A stretch of 64,000 nucleotides of DNA from Burkholderiales bacterium (GCA_019749945.1 JAIEPF010000021.1:124001-188000); one strand, 5' to 3'; numbered from the stretch's first letter, positions 24,882-35,908 are shown. Made by a program: numbers and translations. Notes: generated by a model from the sequence alone, not told the origin.

Positions 24882-25328
24882 GTGTTTCGCGGGGTCGCAC
24901 AACTCAATCTCGACAGCAAGGGCAGGCTCGCCGTTCCGGCGCGCCATCGCGACGCGCTGCTCGAACGTTGCGCGGGTCACCTGGTGATCACCGCCGATGC
25001 GGATCACTGCCTGCTGGTTTATCCGCTGCCCGACTGGGAGCTCATCCAGCAAAAACTCGAAGGCCTGTCGAATCTCGATCCGCGCGTGCGCGAACTGCAG
25101 CGGCGCCTGATCGGTTTCGCCGTGGATGTCGATATGGACGGCGCGGGACGCGTGCTGATTTCGCCCGAGCTGCGGCGTTTCGCGCAACTGGAAAAAAGCG
25201 TGGTGCTGGTCGGCCAGGGCCGCAAATTCGAATTGTGGAACGACGAGCGCTGGACGCAGTTGATCGACAGCGCGGGAAGTTTCGGCGCCGGCGGTTTGCC
25301 GGCGGAGCTGGAGGGTTTCTCCTTGTGA
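24882..25328 (+). CDS. mraZ: Transcriptional regulator MraZ
   Basis: The protein is 148 residues from the GTG at 24882. It was chosen because GGAGGGGG lies just upstream and the family start [23 protein letters not shown] begins there. Earlier in-frame codons at 24822 and 24831 lie in the operator. Two AbrB-like SpoVT domains carry the DxKGR (residues 11-15) and DxxGRVL (about 84-90) motifs. MraZ forms ring oligomers and represses its own promoter through the TGGGN repeats. It is the first gene of the dcw operon. Its stop overlaps the GTG start of rsmH. Confidence 0.93.
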   Translation: MFRGVAQLNLDSKGRLAVPARHRDALLERCAGHLVITADADHCLLVYPLPDWELIQQKLEGLSNLDPRVRELQRRLIGFAVDVDMDGAGRVLISPELRRFAQLEKSVVLVGQGRKFELWNDERWTQLIDSAGSFGAGGLPAELEGFSL

Positions 25329-26278
25329 CGGGCGGCGCGCATGCCGCGGTGCTCGCAGAGGAAGCCATAGCAGCATTGAACATCCGGTCCGGCGGCATTT
25401 ATGTCGATTGCACGTTTGGCAGAGGCGGCCACAGCCGCCTGATTCTGGAACGGCTGGGCAAAGGAGGGCGATTGGTGGCGCTGGATCGCGATCCCGAGGC
25501 GGTAGAGGCAGGACGTGCGGTGAATGACCCGCGATTCTCGATCCTGCACAGCGCGTTCAGCCGGATTGCTGCGGTGCTGCGCGAGAACGGTGTGACGGCG
25601 GTGGACGGCGTGCTGCTTGATCTGGGTGTGTCGTCGCCGCAGCTGGACGATGCGGGTCGCGGTTTCAGTTTTCGCCGGGATGCGCCGCTCGACATGCGTA
25701 TGGATCCGGGACACGGCCTCAGTGCGGCGCAATGGCTGGCCACGGCAGAAGAAGCGGACATCAGGGAGGTCATCAGGGATCATGGCGAAGAACGGTTTGC
25801 TAAACAGATTGCAGCAGCGATTGTTGCGGCTCGGGCGCGGGGACCTGTTGACACCACACGAAAACTTGCCGCGATCGTGGCAGAAGCCGTTCCCACGCGC
25901 GAGCCACGCCAGGATCCGGCGACGCGCACGTTTCAGGCTCTACGGATTCACATCAATCAGGAGCTTGAGGAGTTATCGCTAGTGCTGCCGCAATGCGTTG
26001 ACCTGTTGCGGCCGGAAGGCCGGCTGGTGGTCATCGCCTTTCATTCCCTTGAAGATCGCATCGTCAAGCGCTTCCTGCGCGCGCAGTCGCAGGCCGACGC
26101 ACTGCCGGCGCGGCTGCCGGTTCGCGCGCGCGACCTGCCGCAGCCGCGGATGCGGCTGATCGGCCGCGCGCAGCGTGCCAGTGCCGCGGAAGTCGCAATC
26201 AACCCGCGCGCGCGCAGCGCGGTGATGCGGATCGCCGAACGGAATGGGGCTGCAGAACCTAAGGGGGCTGCAGCATGA
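25325..26278 (+). CDS. rsmH: 16S rRNA (cytosine1402-N4)-methyltransferase
   Basis: The protein is 317 residues from the GTG at 25325, which overlaps the mraZ stop as GTGA. SAM-binding motif [50 protein letters not shown] and [15 protein letters not shown] are diagnostic for MraW/RsmH. It N4-methylates C1402 of 16S rRNA, the same nucleotide that RsmI modifies on the ribose. A longer open frame upstream overlaps mraZ and is not used. The gene overlaps ftsL by 4 bp. Confidence 0.95.
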   Translation: MTGGAHAAVLAEEAIAALNIRSGGIYVDCTFGRGGHSRLILERLGKGGRLVALDRDPEAVEAGRAVNDPRFSILHSAFSRIAAVLRENGVTAVDGVLLDLGVSSPQLDDAGRGFSFRRDAPLDMRMDPGHGLSAAQWLATAEEADIREVIRDHGEERFAKQIAAAIVAARARGPVDTTRKLAAIVAEAVPTREPRQDPATRTFQALRIHINQELEELSLVLPQCVDLLRPEGRLVVIAFHSLEDRIVKRFLRAQSQADALPARLPVRARDLPQPRMRLIGRAQRASAAEVAINPRARSAVMRIAERNGAAEPKGAAA

Positions 26279-26559
26279 CCGCGCGCCTGACTTTCATTTT
26301 GCTCGTTGCGCTGATGGCCTGCGCGATGGCGCTGGTCGCCTCGCAGCACAAGGCACGCAAGCTTTATGTCGAATTGCAGAAAGAGCAGGCGGTGGCAAAG
26401 CAACTCGATGTCGAATGGGGTCAGTTGCAGCTCGAACAGGGCACCTGGGGCACCCATGGCCGCATCGAACGCATCGCCACCCGTGAGTTGAACATGCGGC
26501 TTCCGGCGGCGAACCGGATTGAAGTGGTGGCGCCGCCCCGCGTGGAGGCCCGGCCATGA
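26275..26559 (+). CDS. ftsL: Cell division protein FtsL
   Basis: This 94-residue bitopic protein has one transmembrane segment at about 3-21 and a periplasmic coiled-coil ([27 protein letters not shown]), ending with [13 protein letters not shown]. FtsL forms the FtsQLB complex, which activates septal synthesis by FtsWI. Position between rsmH and ftsI and 4 bp overlaps on both sides confirm identity. Confidence 0.93.
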   Translation: MTARLTFILLVALMACAMALVASQHKARKLYVELQKEQAVAKQLDVEWGQLQLEQGTWGTHGRIERIATRELNMRLPAANRIEVVAPPRVEARP

Positions 26560-28289
26560 AACCGGCGGCAAACCGCGATCCGAAGCCCAGCCTGCCGGCC
26601 TGGCGCGCCAACCTGCTGCTGTTGCTGCTCGCGGCATGGTTCGTCGCGCTGGCCGGGCGTGCATTGTGGCTGCAGGCGCTGAACAACGATTTTTTGCAGC
26701 GCAAGGGCGAGTCGCGTTATTCGCGCGTCGTAGAGATCGGCGCCAGCCGCGGCATGATCGTCGACCGCAACAATGAGCCGCTGGCGATTTCGACGCCGGT
26801 CGAATCGGTCGCAGCCAGTCCCGCCGACATCGAGGCCGACCCCGACGACCTGCGCAAGCTGGCGAAACTGCTGGAGATCAGCAATGATGAACTGCGTGCA
26901 AAACTGTCCGATACGCAGCGCGAGTTTGTCTACCTGAAGCGCCAGTTGCCGCCGGAGCAGGCGGAGCGCGTGGTGCAGCTGGGCATCCCCGGCGTTTTTC
27001 TGCAGCGCGAACACCGCCGTTATTATCCGGCGGGCGAAGTGATGTCGCACATCATCGGCTTTACCGGCGTCGATGACAAAGGCCAGGAAGCGCTGGAACT
27101 GGCGTTTGAAGACACGCTGGCCGGCAGACCCGGCAGCCGCCGCGTGATCAAGGACCGGCTCGGCCGCATTGTCGAGGACGTGGAAAGCATCCGTGTGCCG
27201 CAGAACGGGCAGCAGCTCCGGCTGTCGATTGATGCGCGTATCCAGTACCTCGCTTTCCGCGAACTGAAGGCGGCGGTTGCCGCGCATCGCGCCAGGGCCG
27301 GTGGCATCGTCGTACTTGATGCCGAGACCGGCGAGATCCTGGCGATGGCGAATCTGCCGGCCTACAACCCGAACAACCGCGGCAAGCTGGAGGCGAGCCG
27401 CACCCGCAACCGCGTGGTCACCGATCTGTTCGAGCCCGGCTCGACGCTGAAGCCGTTCACTGCCGCCGCGGCGCTGGAAGCGGGGCTGTTCCAGTCCGGC
27501 ACGGTGATCCAGACCGCCCCCGGCCAGCTGACCATCGGCAACCGCACCATTCATGATGCGCATCCGCAGGGTGCGCTGACGGTGGCGCAGGTGATCCAGA
27601 AATCGTCCAACGTCGGCACCGCAAAAATGGGGCTGGCGCTGTCATCGGAAGCATTGTGGAGCCTGTTCAGCCGTGCCGGTTTCGGCTTGCCGCCGCGGTC
27701 GGGATTTCCCGGCGAGGTGTCGGGCCGTCTGCGCGCCCATGCGACCTGGAAACCGATCGAGCAGGCGACAATGTCTTACGGTTACGGCATTTCGGTGTCG
27801 CTGATGCAACTGGCGCGTTCGTACACGATCTTTGCATCCGATGGCGTGCTGCGCCCGGTGACCCTGCTCAAGCGCGACAGTCCCGAGCAGGGGACGCGCG
27901 TAGTGTCGGCGCAGACCGCTCTGGCGGTGCGCAAAATGCTGGAGATGGCGGCGCAGCCCGGCGGCACCGCGCCGGGCGCGCAGATTTCGGGCTACACGGT
28001 GGCCGGTAAAACCGGCACCGCGCACAAACTTGAAGGCAAGGGGTATGCCGCCAACCGTTATGTGGCGTCGTTTGTCGGCATGGCGCCGGCCTCGCGGCCG
28101 CGCGTGATCGTTGCCGTGATGATTGACGAACCCTCGGCAGGACAGTATTACGGCGGCGCTGTGGCCGCGCCGGTGTTCAGCCAGGTTACCGCCGGGACCT
28201 TGCGTCTGCTGGCGGTACCGCCCGACGCGCCGGCCAGAACCACGGTGCTCAAGCCGGAAGATGCGCCGCTGGTGCGGGAGGAGGTGTGA
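26556..28289 (+). CDS. ftsI: Peptidoglycan D,D-transpeptidase FtsI (PBP3)
   Basis: This 577-residue class B penicillin-binding protein has an N-terminal transmembrane helix at about 18-36, a dimerisation domain, and a transpeptidase domain. The active-site motifs are Ser-x2-Lys (GSTLKP), SSN (QKSSNVG) and KTG (AGKTGTAHK). It cross-links septal peptidoglycan together with FtsW. Sequence and length are standard. It overlaps the ftsL stop by 4 bp, and its end overlaps the murE start region with a GGAGGAGG ribosome site. Confidence 0.97.
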   Translation: MKPAANRDPKPSLPAWRANLLLLLLAAWFVALAGRALWLQALNNDFLQRKGESRYSRVVEIGASRGMIVDRNNEPLAISTPVESVAASPADIEADPDDLRKLAKLLEISNDELRAKLSDTQREFVYLKRQLPPEQAERVVQLGIPGVFLQREHRRYYPAGEVMSHIIGFTGVDDKGQEALELAFEDTLAGRPGSRRVIKDRLGRIVEDVESIRVPQNGQQLRLSIDARIQYLAFRELKAAVAAHRARAGGIVVLDAETGEILAMANLPAYNPNNRGKLEASRTRNRVVTDLFEPGSTLKPFTAAAALEAGLFQSGTVIQTAPGQLTIGNRTIHDAHPQGALTVAQVIQKSSNVGTAKMGLALSSEALWSLFSRAGFGLPPRSGFPGEVSGRLRAHATWKPIEQATMSYGYGISVSLMQLARSYTIFASDGVLRPVTLLKRDSPEQGTRVVSAQTALAVRKMLEMAAQPGGTAPGAQISGYTVAGKTGTAHKLEGKGYAANRYVASFVGMAPASRPRVIVAVMIDEPSAGQYYGGAVAAPVFSQVTAGTLRLLAVPPDAPARTTVLKPEDAPLVREEV

Positions 28290-29770
28290 TGCCTGCCACG
28301 GCGCAAGACATGCATGCGGCAGTGCGCAAGCTTGGCGTGCGCCGGATGACGGTGGACAGCCGTGCAGTCAGGGCCGGCGATACCTTCGTGGCCTATCCCG
28401 GCGAATCGCGCGACGGCCGTGATTACATTGCGCAGGCGATTGCCAACGGCGCGACCTCGGTGCTGTGGGACAGCAATAGTTACGCATGGAATCCGCGCTG
28501 GCGGGTGCCGAACCTCGGCGTTGCGCAGCTGCGCCGCCAGGCGGGCGTCATTGCCAGCGAGGTGTACGGCAAACCCAGCGCGAAACTGTGGGTGGTCGGG
28601 GTTACCGGCACCAACGGCAAAACCTCATGCAGCCAGTGGATTGCGCAGTCGCTGACCCGCGCCAAACGCAAATGCGCGGTGATCGGCACGCTGGGCAGCG
28701 GTTTTCCGGGGCGCCTCGATGCGCAGGCCCACGGCATCAATACCACGCCGGACGCGGTGACCCTGCATGCGCGCCTGCGCACCATGGTGCGCGCGGGTGC
28801 GCGGGCTGTGTGCATGGAAGCGTCTTCCCACGGCCTCGACCAGGATCGCCTGTCCGGCGTCGAATTCGATGTTGCGCTGCTGACCAACCTGACGCGCGAC
28901 CACCTCGACTATCACGGCACGATGCGGCGTTACCAGGCGGCGAAGGCGCGTTTGTTCCGCTGGCCGACGCTCGCTCATGCCGTGCTCAATCTCGATGATG
29001 CCTTCGGCCGCGAACTCGCGCGATGCTGGAAACATAAACGCGCCAAGGTGCTGGGGTACGGGTTTCAGGCGCGGACCGCACGCGCCTCCCTGCCTTGTGT
29101 GCAGGGCCGCAACCTGCGCCTGGGTCTCGACGGCGTGTCCTTCGACATTGCCTCGCCATGGGGGCGGGCGACGCTGCGCAGTCCGTTGATCGGCGGCTTC
29201 AACGCGGCGAATCTGCTCGGTTCGCTGGCGACGCTGCTGGTCAGCGATGTCGGCCTCGACCAGTCGGTGGCGGCGCTGGAGAAAGTGCTGCCGGTACCCG
29301 GACGCACCGAACGTTACGGCGGCGGTCGCGCACCGCTGGTGATCGTCGATTATGCGCACACCCCGGACGCGCTGGAAAAAGTGCTGCGCAGCCTGCGTGC
29401 GGCGGCGGGCCAGCGGGCCCGGCTGTTCTGCGTGTTCGGTTGCGGCGGCGAACGCGATCGCGGCAAACGTCCGTTGATGGGCGCCGTGGCCTCGCGCCAT
29501 GCCGATGCGGTGATCATCACCAGCGACAACCCGCGCAGCGAGGATCCGCAGGCCATCATCGCCGAGATTGCCGAAGGCATTTCCGGAAAACACGAACAGA
29601 TCGCGGACCGGCGCCAGGCGATCGCGCATGCGCTGGCTGAGGCGCGGCGCGGCGACATCGTGCTGATCGCCGGCAAGGGACATGAGCGTTACCAGGAAAT
29701 CCGCGGTGTGAGGCGCCGTTACAGTGATGCCGCGGTGGTGCGTGCCGTGCTGGCCGGGAGTGCGCGGTGA
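28289..29770 (+). CDS. murE: UDP-MurNAc-L-Ala-D-Glu--2,6-diaminopimelate ligase
   Basis: The protein is 493 residues from the ATG at 28289. A GTG one codon earlier is less likely. The Mur ligase P-loop is GVTGTNGKTSCSQW. The DNPRSEDP motif, with its Asn-Pro-Arg, is the meso-diaminopimelate specificity signature, so the peptidoglycan is the DAP type. It adds the third residue of the stem peptide in the cytoplasm. The strong ribosome site GGGAGGAGG overlaps the end of ftsI. Confidence 0.96.
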   Translation: MPATAQDMHAAVRKLGVRRMTVDSRAVRAGDTFVAYPGESRDGRDYIAQAIANGATSVLWDSNSYAWNPRWRVPNLGVAQLRRQAGVIASEVYGKPSAKLWVVGVTGTNGKTSCSQWIAQSLTRAKRKCAVIGTLGSGFPGRLDAQAHGINTTPDAVTLHARLRTMVRAGARAVCMEASSHGLDQDRLSGVEFDVALLTNLTRDHLDYHGTMRRYQAAKARLFRWPTLAHAVLNLDDAFGRELARCWKHKRAKVLGYGFQARTARASLPCVQGRNLRLGLDGVSFDIASPWGRATLRSPLIGGFNAANLLGSLATLLVSDVGLDQSVAALEKVLPVPGRTERYGGGRAPLVIVDYAHTPDALEKVLRSLRAAAGQRARLFCVFGCGGERDRGKRPLMGAVASRHADAVIITSDNPRSEDPQAIIAEIAEGISGKHEQIADRRQAIAHALAEARRGDIVLIAGKGHERYQEIRGVRRRYSDAAVVRAVLAGSAR

Positions 29771-31158
29771 TGACCCTGGCCCGCGCAGCGGCGGAACTCG
29801 GCGGCGCAGTGCGCGGTGCCGATGTGCGGTTTGACGATGTGTGCACCGACAGCCGCATCCTGAAAAAAGGCGACCTGTTCATCGCGCTGCGCGGCGAGCG
29901 TTATGACGGACACGATTTTGTCGGCCAGGCCGCCGCTGCCGGAGCTGCCGCGGCGCTGGTGGATCGGCGGCATGTGCCTGGTTTGACTGATTTGCCGCTG
30001 GCTGTGGTGGCGGATACCACAGTCGCGCTCGGCGCACTGGCGGCGTACTGGCGCCGGCAGTTTCACATTCCCCTGGTTGCGGTCGTCGGTTCCAACGGCA
30101 AAACCACGGTCAAGGAAATGATCGCAGCCTGCCTGCGCGCGTATTTCGGCGATGCCGCGGTGCTCGCCACCCGCGGCAATCTCAACAATCACATCGGTGT
30201 GCCGCTGACCCTGCTCGCACTGCGCGAGGCGCATCGCGTCGCGGTGGTCGAGATCGGCATGAACCACCCCGGGGAGACCGCGCAACTGGCGGCGATCGCG
30301 GCGCCGACGATCGCGGTCATCAACAATGCGCAGCGCGAACATCAGGAATTCATGCGTTCGGTGGCCGATGTCGCCGTCGAACACGCCAGCCTGATCAGCG
30401 CGCTGCCGGCAGATGGTGTCGCGGTGATCAATGCCGACGATGCCCACGCCGGGGTCTGGCGCGCCGCCGCCGGTACGCGCCGCATGCGCGACTTCGGTCT
30501 GCTGCAGGCGGCGGCGGTGAGCGCGCACTGCCGGATGCGGGCGGCGTCTGCGTATCTCGAGGTCACCACGCCCGAGGAACACGCCGCATTTGAGTTGCCG
30601 CTGGCCGGCGAACACAACGCACGCAATGCGCTGGCGGCGATTGCCGCGGCGACGGCGGCCGGCGCGTCGCTGGCGGCCTGCGCGCGGGCTCTGGGCCGTT
30701 TTGTCGCCGTCAAGGGACGGCTGCAGATCAAAACCGGACGCCACGGCGCGATGCTGATCGACGACACCTATAACGCCAACCCGGATTCAGTGCGCGCGGC
30801 GATCGACGTACTGGCGCGGGCCCCCGGCCGCAAGCTGCTGGTGCTGGGCGACATGGGCGAGGTCGGCACACAGGGCGCGGCATTCCATGAAGAGGTGGGT
30901 GTTTATGCGCGCGATGCCGGCATCGACGGCTTGTACGCGCTGGGGGAACTCGCGGCGGTGACGGCGCGCGCCTTTGGCGCCGGCGCACGGCATTACCCGC
31001 GCATCGAGGAACTGCTGGCGGATGTCGAGGGCGCGCTCGGTCCGCAGACGGCCCTGCTGGTCAAGGGTTCGCGCTTCATGCAGATGGAGCGTGTCGTGCG
31101 CGGTATCGAAGCCGCAGCAGGAAATGGCCTGAAAGGGGGCGCAGGCAATGCTGCTTGA
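29770..31158 (+). CDS. murF: UDP-MurNAc-tripeptide--D-Ala-D-Ala ligase
   Basis: The protein is 462 residues from the ATG at 29770 (TGATG junction with murE). The P-loop motif is [14 protein letters not shown]. Further motifs are EIGMNHPGE and the C-terminal [16 protein letters not shown], both typical of MurF. It attaches the D-Ala-D-Ala dipeptide to finish the UDP-MurNAc-pentapeptide. It overlaps mraY by 11 bp. Confidence 0.96.
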   Translation: MTLARAAAELGGAVRGADVRFDDVCTDSRILKKGDLFIALRGERYDGHDFVGQAAAAGAAAALVDRRHVPGLTDLPLAVVADTTVALGALAAYWRRQFHIPLVAVVGSNGKTTVKEMIAACLRAYFGDAAVLATRGNLNNHIGVPLTLLALREAHRVAVVEIGMNHPGETAQLAAIAAPTIAVINNAQREHQEFMRSVADVAVEHASLISALPADGVAVINADDAHAGVWRAAAGTRRMRDFGLLQAAAVSAHCRMRAASAYLEVTTPEEHAAFELPLAGEHNARNALAAIAAATAAGASLAACARALGRFVAVKGRLQIKTGRHGAMLIDDTYNANPDSVRAAIDVLARAPGRKLLVLGDMGEVGTQGAAFHEEVGVYARDAGIDGLYALGELAAVTARAFGAGARHYPRIEELLADVEGALGPQTALLVKGSRFMQMERVVRGIEAAAGNGLKGGAGNAA

Positions 31159-32233
31159 ACTGGCGCAATGGCTGGAACAATATGTCCGCGCCTTCAATGT
31201 GTTCAGTTACCTGACGCTGCGCGCGGTGCTGGCCTGCCTCACCGCGCTGATGATTTCCTTCATTGTCGGCCCCGCGCTGATCCGCCGTCTTACCGCGCTC
31301 AAGATCGGCCAGGCGGTGCGCGACGACGGTCCGCAGACCCATCTGATAAAAGCGGGCACGCCGACCATGGGCGGCGCGCTGATCCTGGTGTCGATCATCA
31401 CCACCACGCTGCTGTGGGCGGATCTGCAGAACCGTTTTGTCTGGGTGGTGCTGGTCGTCACCGTGGGTTTCGGCGCCATCGGCTGGGTTGATGACTATCG
31501 CAAGGTGGTGCACCGCAATCCGAAGGGACTGTCGGCGCGGGTGAAATTTTTCTGGCAATCGGTGATCGGTCTGGGCGCTGCGGTGTTCATCGCCTATTCG
31601 ACCAACCTGCCGGCGCAAACCGAATTCATCGTGCCGTTTTTCAAGCAGGTGACCTACCCGCTGGGCGCCATCGGCTTCATCACCATGACCTACCTGGTGA
31701 TCGTCGGCACCAGCAACGCGGTCAATCTGACCGACGGTCTCGACGGTCTCGCGATCATGCCGACGGTGATGGTCGGCAGTGCCCTGGGCATTTTTGCCTA
31801 TGTCGCGGGCAATGCCATGTTCGCCAAATACCTGGCATTCCCCTACATACCGGGCGCCGGAGAGCTGACGGTGATCTGCGGCGCGCTGGCCGGCGCCGGT
31901 CTTGCCTTTTTGTGGTTCAACGCCTATCCCGCGGAAGTTTTCATGGGCGACGTCGGCGCACTGGCGCTGGGCGCCGCTCTGGGCACCATCGCCGTCATCG
32001 TGCGCCAGGAAATCGTGCTGTTCATCATGGGCGGCGTATTTGTCGTCGAGACCCTGTCAGTGATGCTGCAGGTGGCGTCATTCAAGCTCACCGGCAGGCG
32101 GATATTCCGCATGGCGCCGCTGCACCACCACTATGAACTGAAGGGCTGGAAAGAAAACCAGGTCGTCGTTCGCTTCTGGATCATCACGATGATGCTGGTG
32201 CTGATTGGTCTTTCGACATTGAAGCTGCGGTAG
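31148..32233 (+). CDS. mraY: Phospho-MurNAc-pentapeptide translocase
   Basis: The protein is 361 residues with about ten transmembrane helices. Catalytic motifs seen are [19 protein letters not shown] (Asp pair), [10 protein letters not shown] and [12 protein letters not shown]. It links the pentapeptide precursor to undecaprenyl phosphate, forming lipid I at the inner face of the membrane. Length equals E. coli MraY (360). Confidence 0.97.
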   Translation: MLLELAQWLEQYVRAFNVFSYLTLRAVLACLTALMISFIVGPALIRRLTALKIGQAVRDDGPQTHLIKAGTPTMGGALILVSIITTTLLWADLQNRFVWVVLVVTVGFGAIGWVDDYRKVVHRNPKGLSARVKFFWQSVIGLGAAVFIAYSTNLPAQTEFIVPFFKQVTYPLGAIGFITMTYLVIVGTSNAVNLTDGLDGLAIMPTVMVGSALGIFAYVAGNAMFAKYLAFPYIPGAGELTVICGALAGAGLAFLWFNAYPAEVFMGDVGALALGAALGTIAVIVRQEIVLFIMGGVFVVETLSVMLQVASFKLTGRRIFRMAPLHHHYELKGWKENQVVVRFWIITMMLVLIGLSTLKLR

Positions 32234-32240
32234 CAGAAAA

Positions 32241-32271
32241 CGGGAAGCGGGATGCGAAACGGGATGCGAAA
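32241..32271 (+). repeat. Short tandem repeat upstream of murD
   Basis: CGGGATGCGAAA is repeated exactly twice (32248-32259 and 32260-32271), preceded by a partial copy (CGGGAAG). It fills most of the 47 bp mraY-murD gap, which is unusual among the otherwise overlapping dcw genes. The 11-mer GCGGGATGCGA also occurs in the dispersed element at 35992-36002 and 3889-3899. Confidence 0.6.
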
Positions 32272-32280
32272 ACGGAATTG

Positions 32281-33669
32281 ATGTTTGACTTCAAGGGTGC
32301 ACGCGTAATGGTCGTTGGTCTCGGTGATACCGGGTTGTCGATGGCGCGCTGGCTGCAGCGCCGCGGCGCCGAGGTGCGCGCGACGGACAGCCGCGCAGCC
32401 CCGCCGCACGCCGCCACGCTGCGCCGGGAATTGCCGCAGGTGCCGCTCGCGCTGGGTGTGGCGCCAAATGTCGATGGCGTTGACATGATCGCGGTGAGCC
32501 CGGGTGTGGATCGTCGCGCCGGAGCGATTGCGCAGGCCGCCGCACGCGGGGTGCCGGTGGTGGGCGACGTGGAGCTGTTTGCGCAGGCACTGGCCGCAGG
32601 CAGCGATGCGCCGCCGGTGATTGCGATCACCGGTTCCAACGGCAAAAGCACGGTGACCGCACTGGCCGGCGAGATCTGCAAGGCGGCCGCGCTGCGTCCG
32701 GTGGTGGCGGGCAACATCGGGTTGCCGGTGCTCGATGCGTTGACGGAAATTGAAGATGGCGCCGGGAAAGGCGTATTGCGGCCCGGTGTGTTTGTGCTGG
32801 AACTGTCGAGTTTCCAACTCGAAAGCACGATATCCCTGCAAGCGCGTGCAGCGACCGTGTTGAACCTGTCCGAGGATCACCTCGACCGTTATGACAGCAT
32901 GCGCGAATACGCTGCCGCCAAAAGCCGCATCTTCGCCGGTGACGGCGTGCAGGTGCTCAATCGCCAGGACGCCTGGAGTGAGGGCATGGCGCAGCCCGGT
33001 CGCCGCGTGGTCCGTTTCGGGCTGGACGCGCCGCGTGATGCGGAAGCCTGGGGCATCGTCGGTGGCGCGGGCAGGGAGCAGATGCTGATGCGTGGTGATG
33101 CGGCGTTGGCGCCGGTGGCCGCGTTGCGCGTCGCCGGTTTGCACAATGCCGCCAATGCCCTGGCGGCGGGTGCGCTGTGCCGCGCCATTGGTGTTGCCGA
33201 TGCGGCGATCACCCAGGCTTGGCGGGCTTTTGACGGCCTGCCACACCGCGTAAAAAATATAAATAAAATCAATAATATACAGTTTTACGACGATTCCAAG
33301 GGCACCAATGTCGGGGCCACGGTTGCCGCGCTGAACGGCCTGCCGCAGCCGGTGGTGCTGATCGCCGGCGGCGACGGCAAAGGCCAGGATTTCGCACCGC
33401 TCGCCGCTGCCGTGCAACACAGGGCGCGTGCCGTGGTGCTGATCGGGCGTGACGCCGGGCGTATTGCCGAAGCCATCGGCAAGCGGGTGCCGCTGCTGCG
33501 CGCGGCCGACATGGAAGAGGCGGTGGAGCTCGCATTTAATGCCGCGAAGGCCGGTGATGCGGTGCTGCTGTCGCCCGCCTGCGCGAGTTACGACATGTAT
33601 CGCAATTACATCCATCGCGCGCAAGTGTTTGCCGCTGCGGTGGCGGCATTGCAGCGGAGGCGCGCGTGA
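32281..33669 (+). CDS. murD: UDP-MurNAc-L-alanine--D-glutamate ligase
   Basis: This 462-residue Mur ligase begins at the ATG at 32281. It has an N-terminal Rossmann motif [10 protein letters not shown] and a P-loop [21 protein letters not shown] and [13 protein letters not shown] are the substrate-binding motifs of MurD. An AT-rich patch at 33251-33283 encodes [10 protein letters not shown] just before the FYDDSKGTN motif. Its codon use is unlike the rest of the gene. The reading frame is intact and the gene is presumably functional. Confidence 0.95.
   Translation: MFDFKGARVMVVGLGDTGLSMARWLQRRGAEVRATDSRAAPPHAATLRRELPQVPLALGVAPNVDGVDMIAVSPGVDRRAGAIAQAAARGVPVVGDVELFAQALAAGSDAPPVIAITGSNGKSTVTALAGEICKAAALRPVVAGNIGLPVLDALTEIEDGAGKGVLRPGVFVLELSSFQLESTISLQARAATVLNLSEDHLDRYDSMREYAAAKSRIFAGDGVQVLNRQDAWSEGMAQPGRRVVRFGLDAPRDAEAWGIVGGAGREQMLMRGDAALAPVAALRVAGLHNAANALAAGALCRAIGVADAAITQAWRAFDGLPHRVKNINKINNIQFYDDSKGTNVGATVAALNGLPQPVVLIAGGDGKGQDFAPLAAAVQHRARAVVLIGRDAGRIAEAIGKRVPLLRAADMEEAVELAFNAAKAGDAVLLSPACASYDMYRNYIHRAQVFAAAVAALQRRRA
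33251..33284. repeat. AT-rich tract inside murD, family member 4
   Basis: Nearly all bases over 34 bp are A or T in a GC-rich gene. It contains AATAAAATCAATAATATA, similar to the intergenic 17-mer AATCAATAAAAACAATA. It is in frame and codes for Asn/Ile/Lys-rich sequence. Confidence 0.45.
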
Positions 33670-34838
33670 GTTACGCCACTCTCGGCCAGTCGCTGGGTCA
33701 GCGCAGCGCGGGGCAGGAGTATGACAGTGCGCTGATCTGGGTCACCGTGCTGCTGCTCGGCTTCGGCATGGTCATGGTGTATTCGGCGTCGATCGCGATT
33801 GCCGAAGCCAGCCGCGTCACCGGCAACAGCGCGGTGTATTACCTCAGCCGGCACGCGGCCTACGTGCTGGTCAGCCTGGTGGCTGCGGCGCTGGTGTTTC
33901 AGGTGCCGCTGCGCCTGTGGCAGCGCGCCGCGCCGATCCTGTTTGTCGTCGGCCTGCTGCTGCTGGCACTGGTGCTGATCCCCGGCATCGGGCGCGAAGT
34001 CAACGGCAGCCGGCGCTGGCTGCCGCTGGGTTTCGCCAATCTGCAGCCCTCGGAATTGATGAAAGTGTGTGCGGTGCTCTACGCCGCCGACTACACCGTG
34101 CGCAAGGCGGCTTTCATGCACAGCCTGCGCAAGGGATTTTTGCCGATGGCCGGTGTCATGCTGCTGACCGGCGGGCTGCTGCTGCGCGAGCCGGATTTCG
34201 GCGCGTTTGCAGTGATTACCGTGATCGCAATGGGCATCCTGTTCCTCGGCGGCATGAACTGGCGTTTGTTTGCGGGGCTGATCGTGATGCTGCTGATCGG
34301 TTTTCTGCTGCTGATCTGGAGCAGTCCGTACCGCATGCAGCGCGTGATCGGCTTCATGGATCCCTGGGCCGATCCGTACGGCAAGGGTTACCAGCTGTCG
34401 CATGCGCTGATTGCTTTCGGCCGCGGCGAATGGTTCGGTGTCGGGCTCGGCGCCAGCGTCGAAAAACTGTTCTATCTGCCCGAGGCGCACACCGATTTCC
34501 TGCTCGCGGTGATTGCCGAGGAACTCGGTTTTGTCGGCGTGCTGACATTGACGCTGCTGTTTGCGTGGATCGTCTGGCGGGCATTTGCCATCGGCCGGCG
34601 CGCGGCGGATCTCGAACGTCCCTACCCCGCGCTGGTGGCGCAGGGCATCGGTCTGTGGATCGGCGTGCAGGTCATCATCAACATGGGCGTCAACATGGGT
34701 GTGCTGCCGACCAAGGGCCTGACATTGCCGCTGCTGTCATTTGGCGGCAGCGCGATTCTCGCCACCTGCTGCGCGCTCGCAGTACTGCTGCGGATTGATT
34801 GGGAGAACAGGCAGCTGATGCGGGGGTTTGCCGTATGA
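33666..34838 (+). CDS. ftsW: Peptidoglycan glycosyltransferase FtsW (SEDS)
   Basis: This 390-residue SEDS polymerase has about ten transmembrane helices and starts at a GTG that overlaps the murD stop (GTGA). Characteristic segments are [21 protein letters not shown] and [18 protein letters not shown], with [18 protein letters not shown] near the C-terminus. It polymerises septal glycan strands with FtsI as cross-linking partner. Confidence 0.96.
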   Translation: MSYATLGQSLGQRSAGQEYDSALIWVTVLLLGFGMVMVYSASIAIAEASRVTGNSAVYYLSRHAAYVLVSLVAAALVFQVPLRLWQRAAPILFVVGLLLLALVLIPGIGREVNGSRRWLPLGFANLQPSELMKVCAVLYAADYTVRKAAFMHSLRKGFLPMAGVMLLTGGLLLREPDFGAFAVITVIAMGILFLGGMNWRLFAGLIVMLLIGFLLLIWSSPYRMQRVIGFMDPWADPYGKGYQLSHALIAFGRGEWFGVGLGASVEKLFYLPEAHTDFLLAVIAEELGFVGVLTLTLLFAWIVWRAFAIGRRAADLERPYPALVAQGIGLWIGVQVIINMGVNMGVLPTKGLTLPLLSFGGSAILATCCALAVLLRIDWENRQLMRGFAV

Positions 34839-35908
34839 GCCGGACCATCCTTGTCATGGCCGGCGGCACCGGCGGGCATATTTTCCCGGCGCTGGCGGTG
34901 GCCGAGGTGTTGCGCGCTGGCGGCTGGAAGGTGATCTGGCTGGGAGCCCGCGGCGGCATGGAGGAGCGGCTGATTCCGCCGCGCGGGTTTGCGACGGTGT
35001 GGATCCGTTTCGGCGGCATACGCGGCAAAAGCCTGCTGCGCAAACTGCTGCTGCCGGCGTCATTGCTGATTGCGTTCTGGCAGAGCGCAATGGCCATTTT
35101 CCGCCATCGTCCCGACGTGGTGCTGGGCATGGGCGGTTACACGGCATTTCCCGGCGGCATGATGGCGGCGCTGTTCGGCAAGCCGCTGCTGATTCATGAG
35201 CAGAATGCGGTTCCGGGCCTGGCCAACCGCGTGCTGGCCGGCGTTGCCGACCGCGTGCTGGCGGCGTTCCCCGATGCCTTTAACGGCCGGGTCGATGTGA
35301 TCTGGTCGGGCAATCCGGTGCGCACCGACATTGTCAATCTGGCGCCGCCCGAAGCGCGTTTCGCCAACCGCAGCGGACCGCTGCGGGTGCTCGTTGTCGG
35401 CGGCAGTCTTGGTGCGAAGGCGCTCAATGTGACGGTGCCGCAGGCGCTGGCGCTGCTGGCGCTGGCCGAACGACCGGTGGTGACGCATCAGGCCGGCACG
35501 GCGCATGTGGCGGCGCTGCGCGACACTTATCGCGAGGCCGGCGTTGACGCCGAAATCGTCGACTTCATCGATGACATGGCGTCGCGTTATGGCGAAGCCG
35601 ATCTGGTGATCTGTCGCGCCGGCGCAACCACGATCACCGAACTCGCCGTGGCCGGGGTCGGTAGTATTCTGGTGCCCTTTCCGTATGCCGCGGACGACCA
35701 TCAGACGCGCAACGCCACGTATCTGGCGGATCGCGGCGCCGCATTGCTGATGCCGCAGGCGACGTTGACGCCGCAATCGCTGGCGGAGACCTTGCGCGGG
35801 CTGACCCGGACCAAACTGCTGGAAATGGCGCGTGCGGCGCGGGCCGTGGGTAAACCGGATGCAGCACAGAAAGTGGCTGAATTCTGCTCGGAGCTCGCGC
35901 CGGCATGA
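34835..35908 (+). CDS. murG: UDP-GlcNAc--MurNAc-pentapeptide-PP-undecaprenol GlcNAc transferase
   Basis: The protein is 357 residues from the ATG at 34835 (ATGA overlap). The N-terminal [17 protein letters not shown] motif and the C-terminal [27 protein letters not shown] donor site are diagnostic of MurG (GT28). It converts lipid I to lipid II. Its stop overlaps the duplicated murC start at 35905, marking the ancestral murG-murC junction. Confidence 0.97.
   Translation: MSRTILVMAGGTGGHIFPALAVAEVLRAGGWKVIWLGARGGMEERLIPPRGFATVWIRFGGIRGKSLLRKLLLPASLLIAFWQSAMAIFRHRPDVVLGMGGYTAFPGGMMAALFGKPLLIHEQNAVPGLANRVLAGVADRVLAAFPDAFNGRVDVIWSGNPVRTDIVNLAPPEARFANRSGPLRVLVVGGSLGAKALNVTVPQALALLALAERPVVTHQAGTAHVAALRDTYREAGVDAEIVDFIDDMASRYGEADLVICRAGATTITELAVAGVGSILVPFPYAADDHQTRNATYLADRGAALLMPQATLTPQSLAETLRGLTRTKLLEMARAARAVGKPDAAQKVAEFCSELAPA

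Noticed and set aside
33251..33284. AT-rich patch in murD as a frameshifting insertion or sign of a broken gene
   Set aside because: The frame continues into the conserved FYDDSKGTN motif and the full ligase follows, so the gene is intact.
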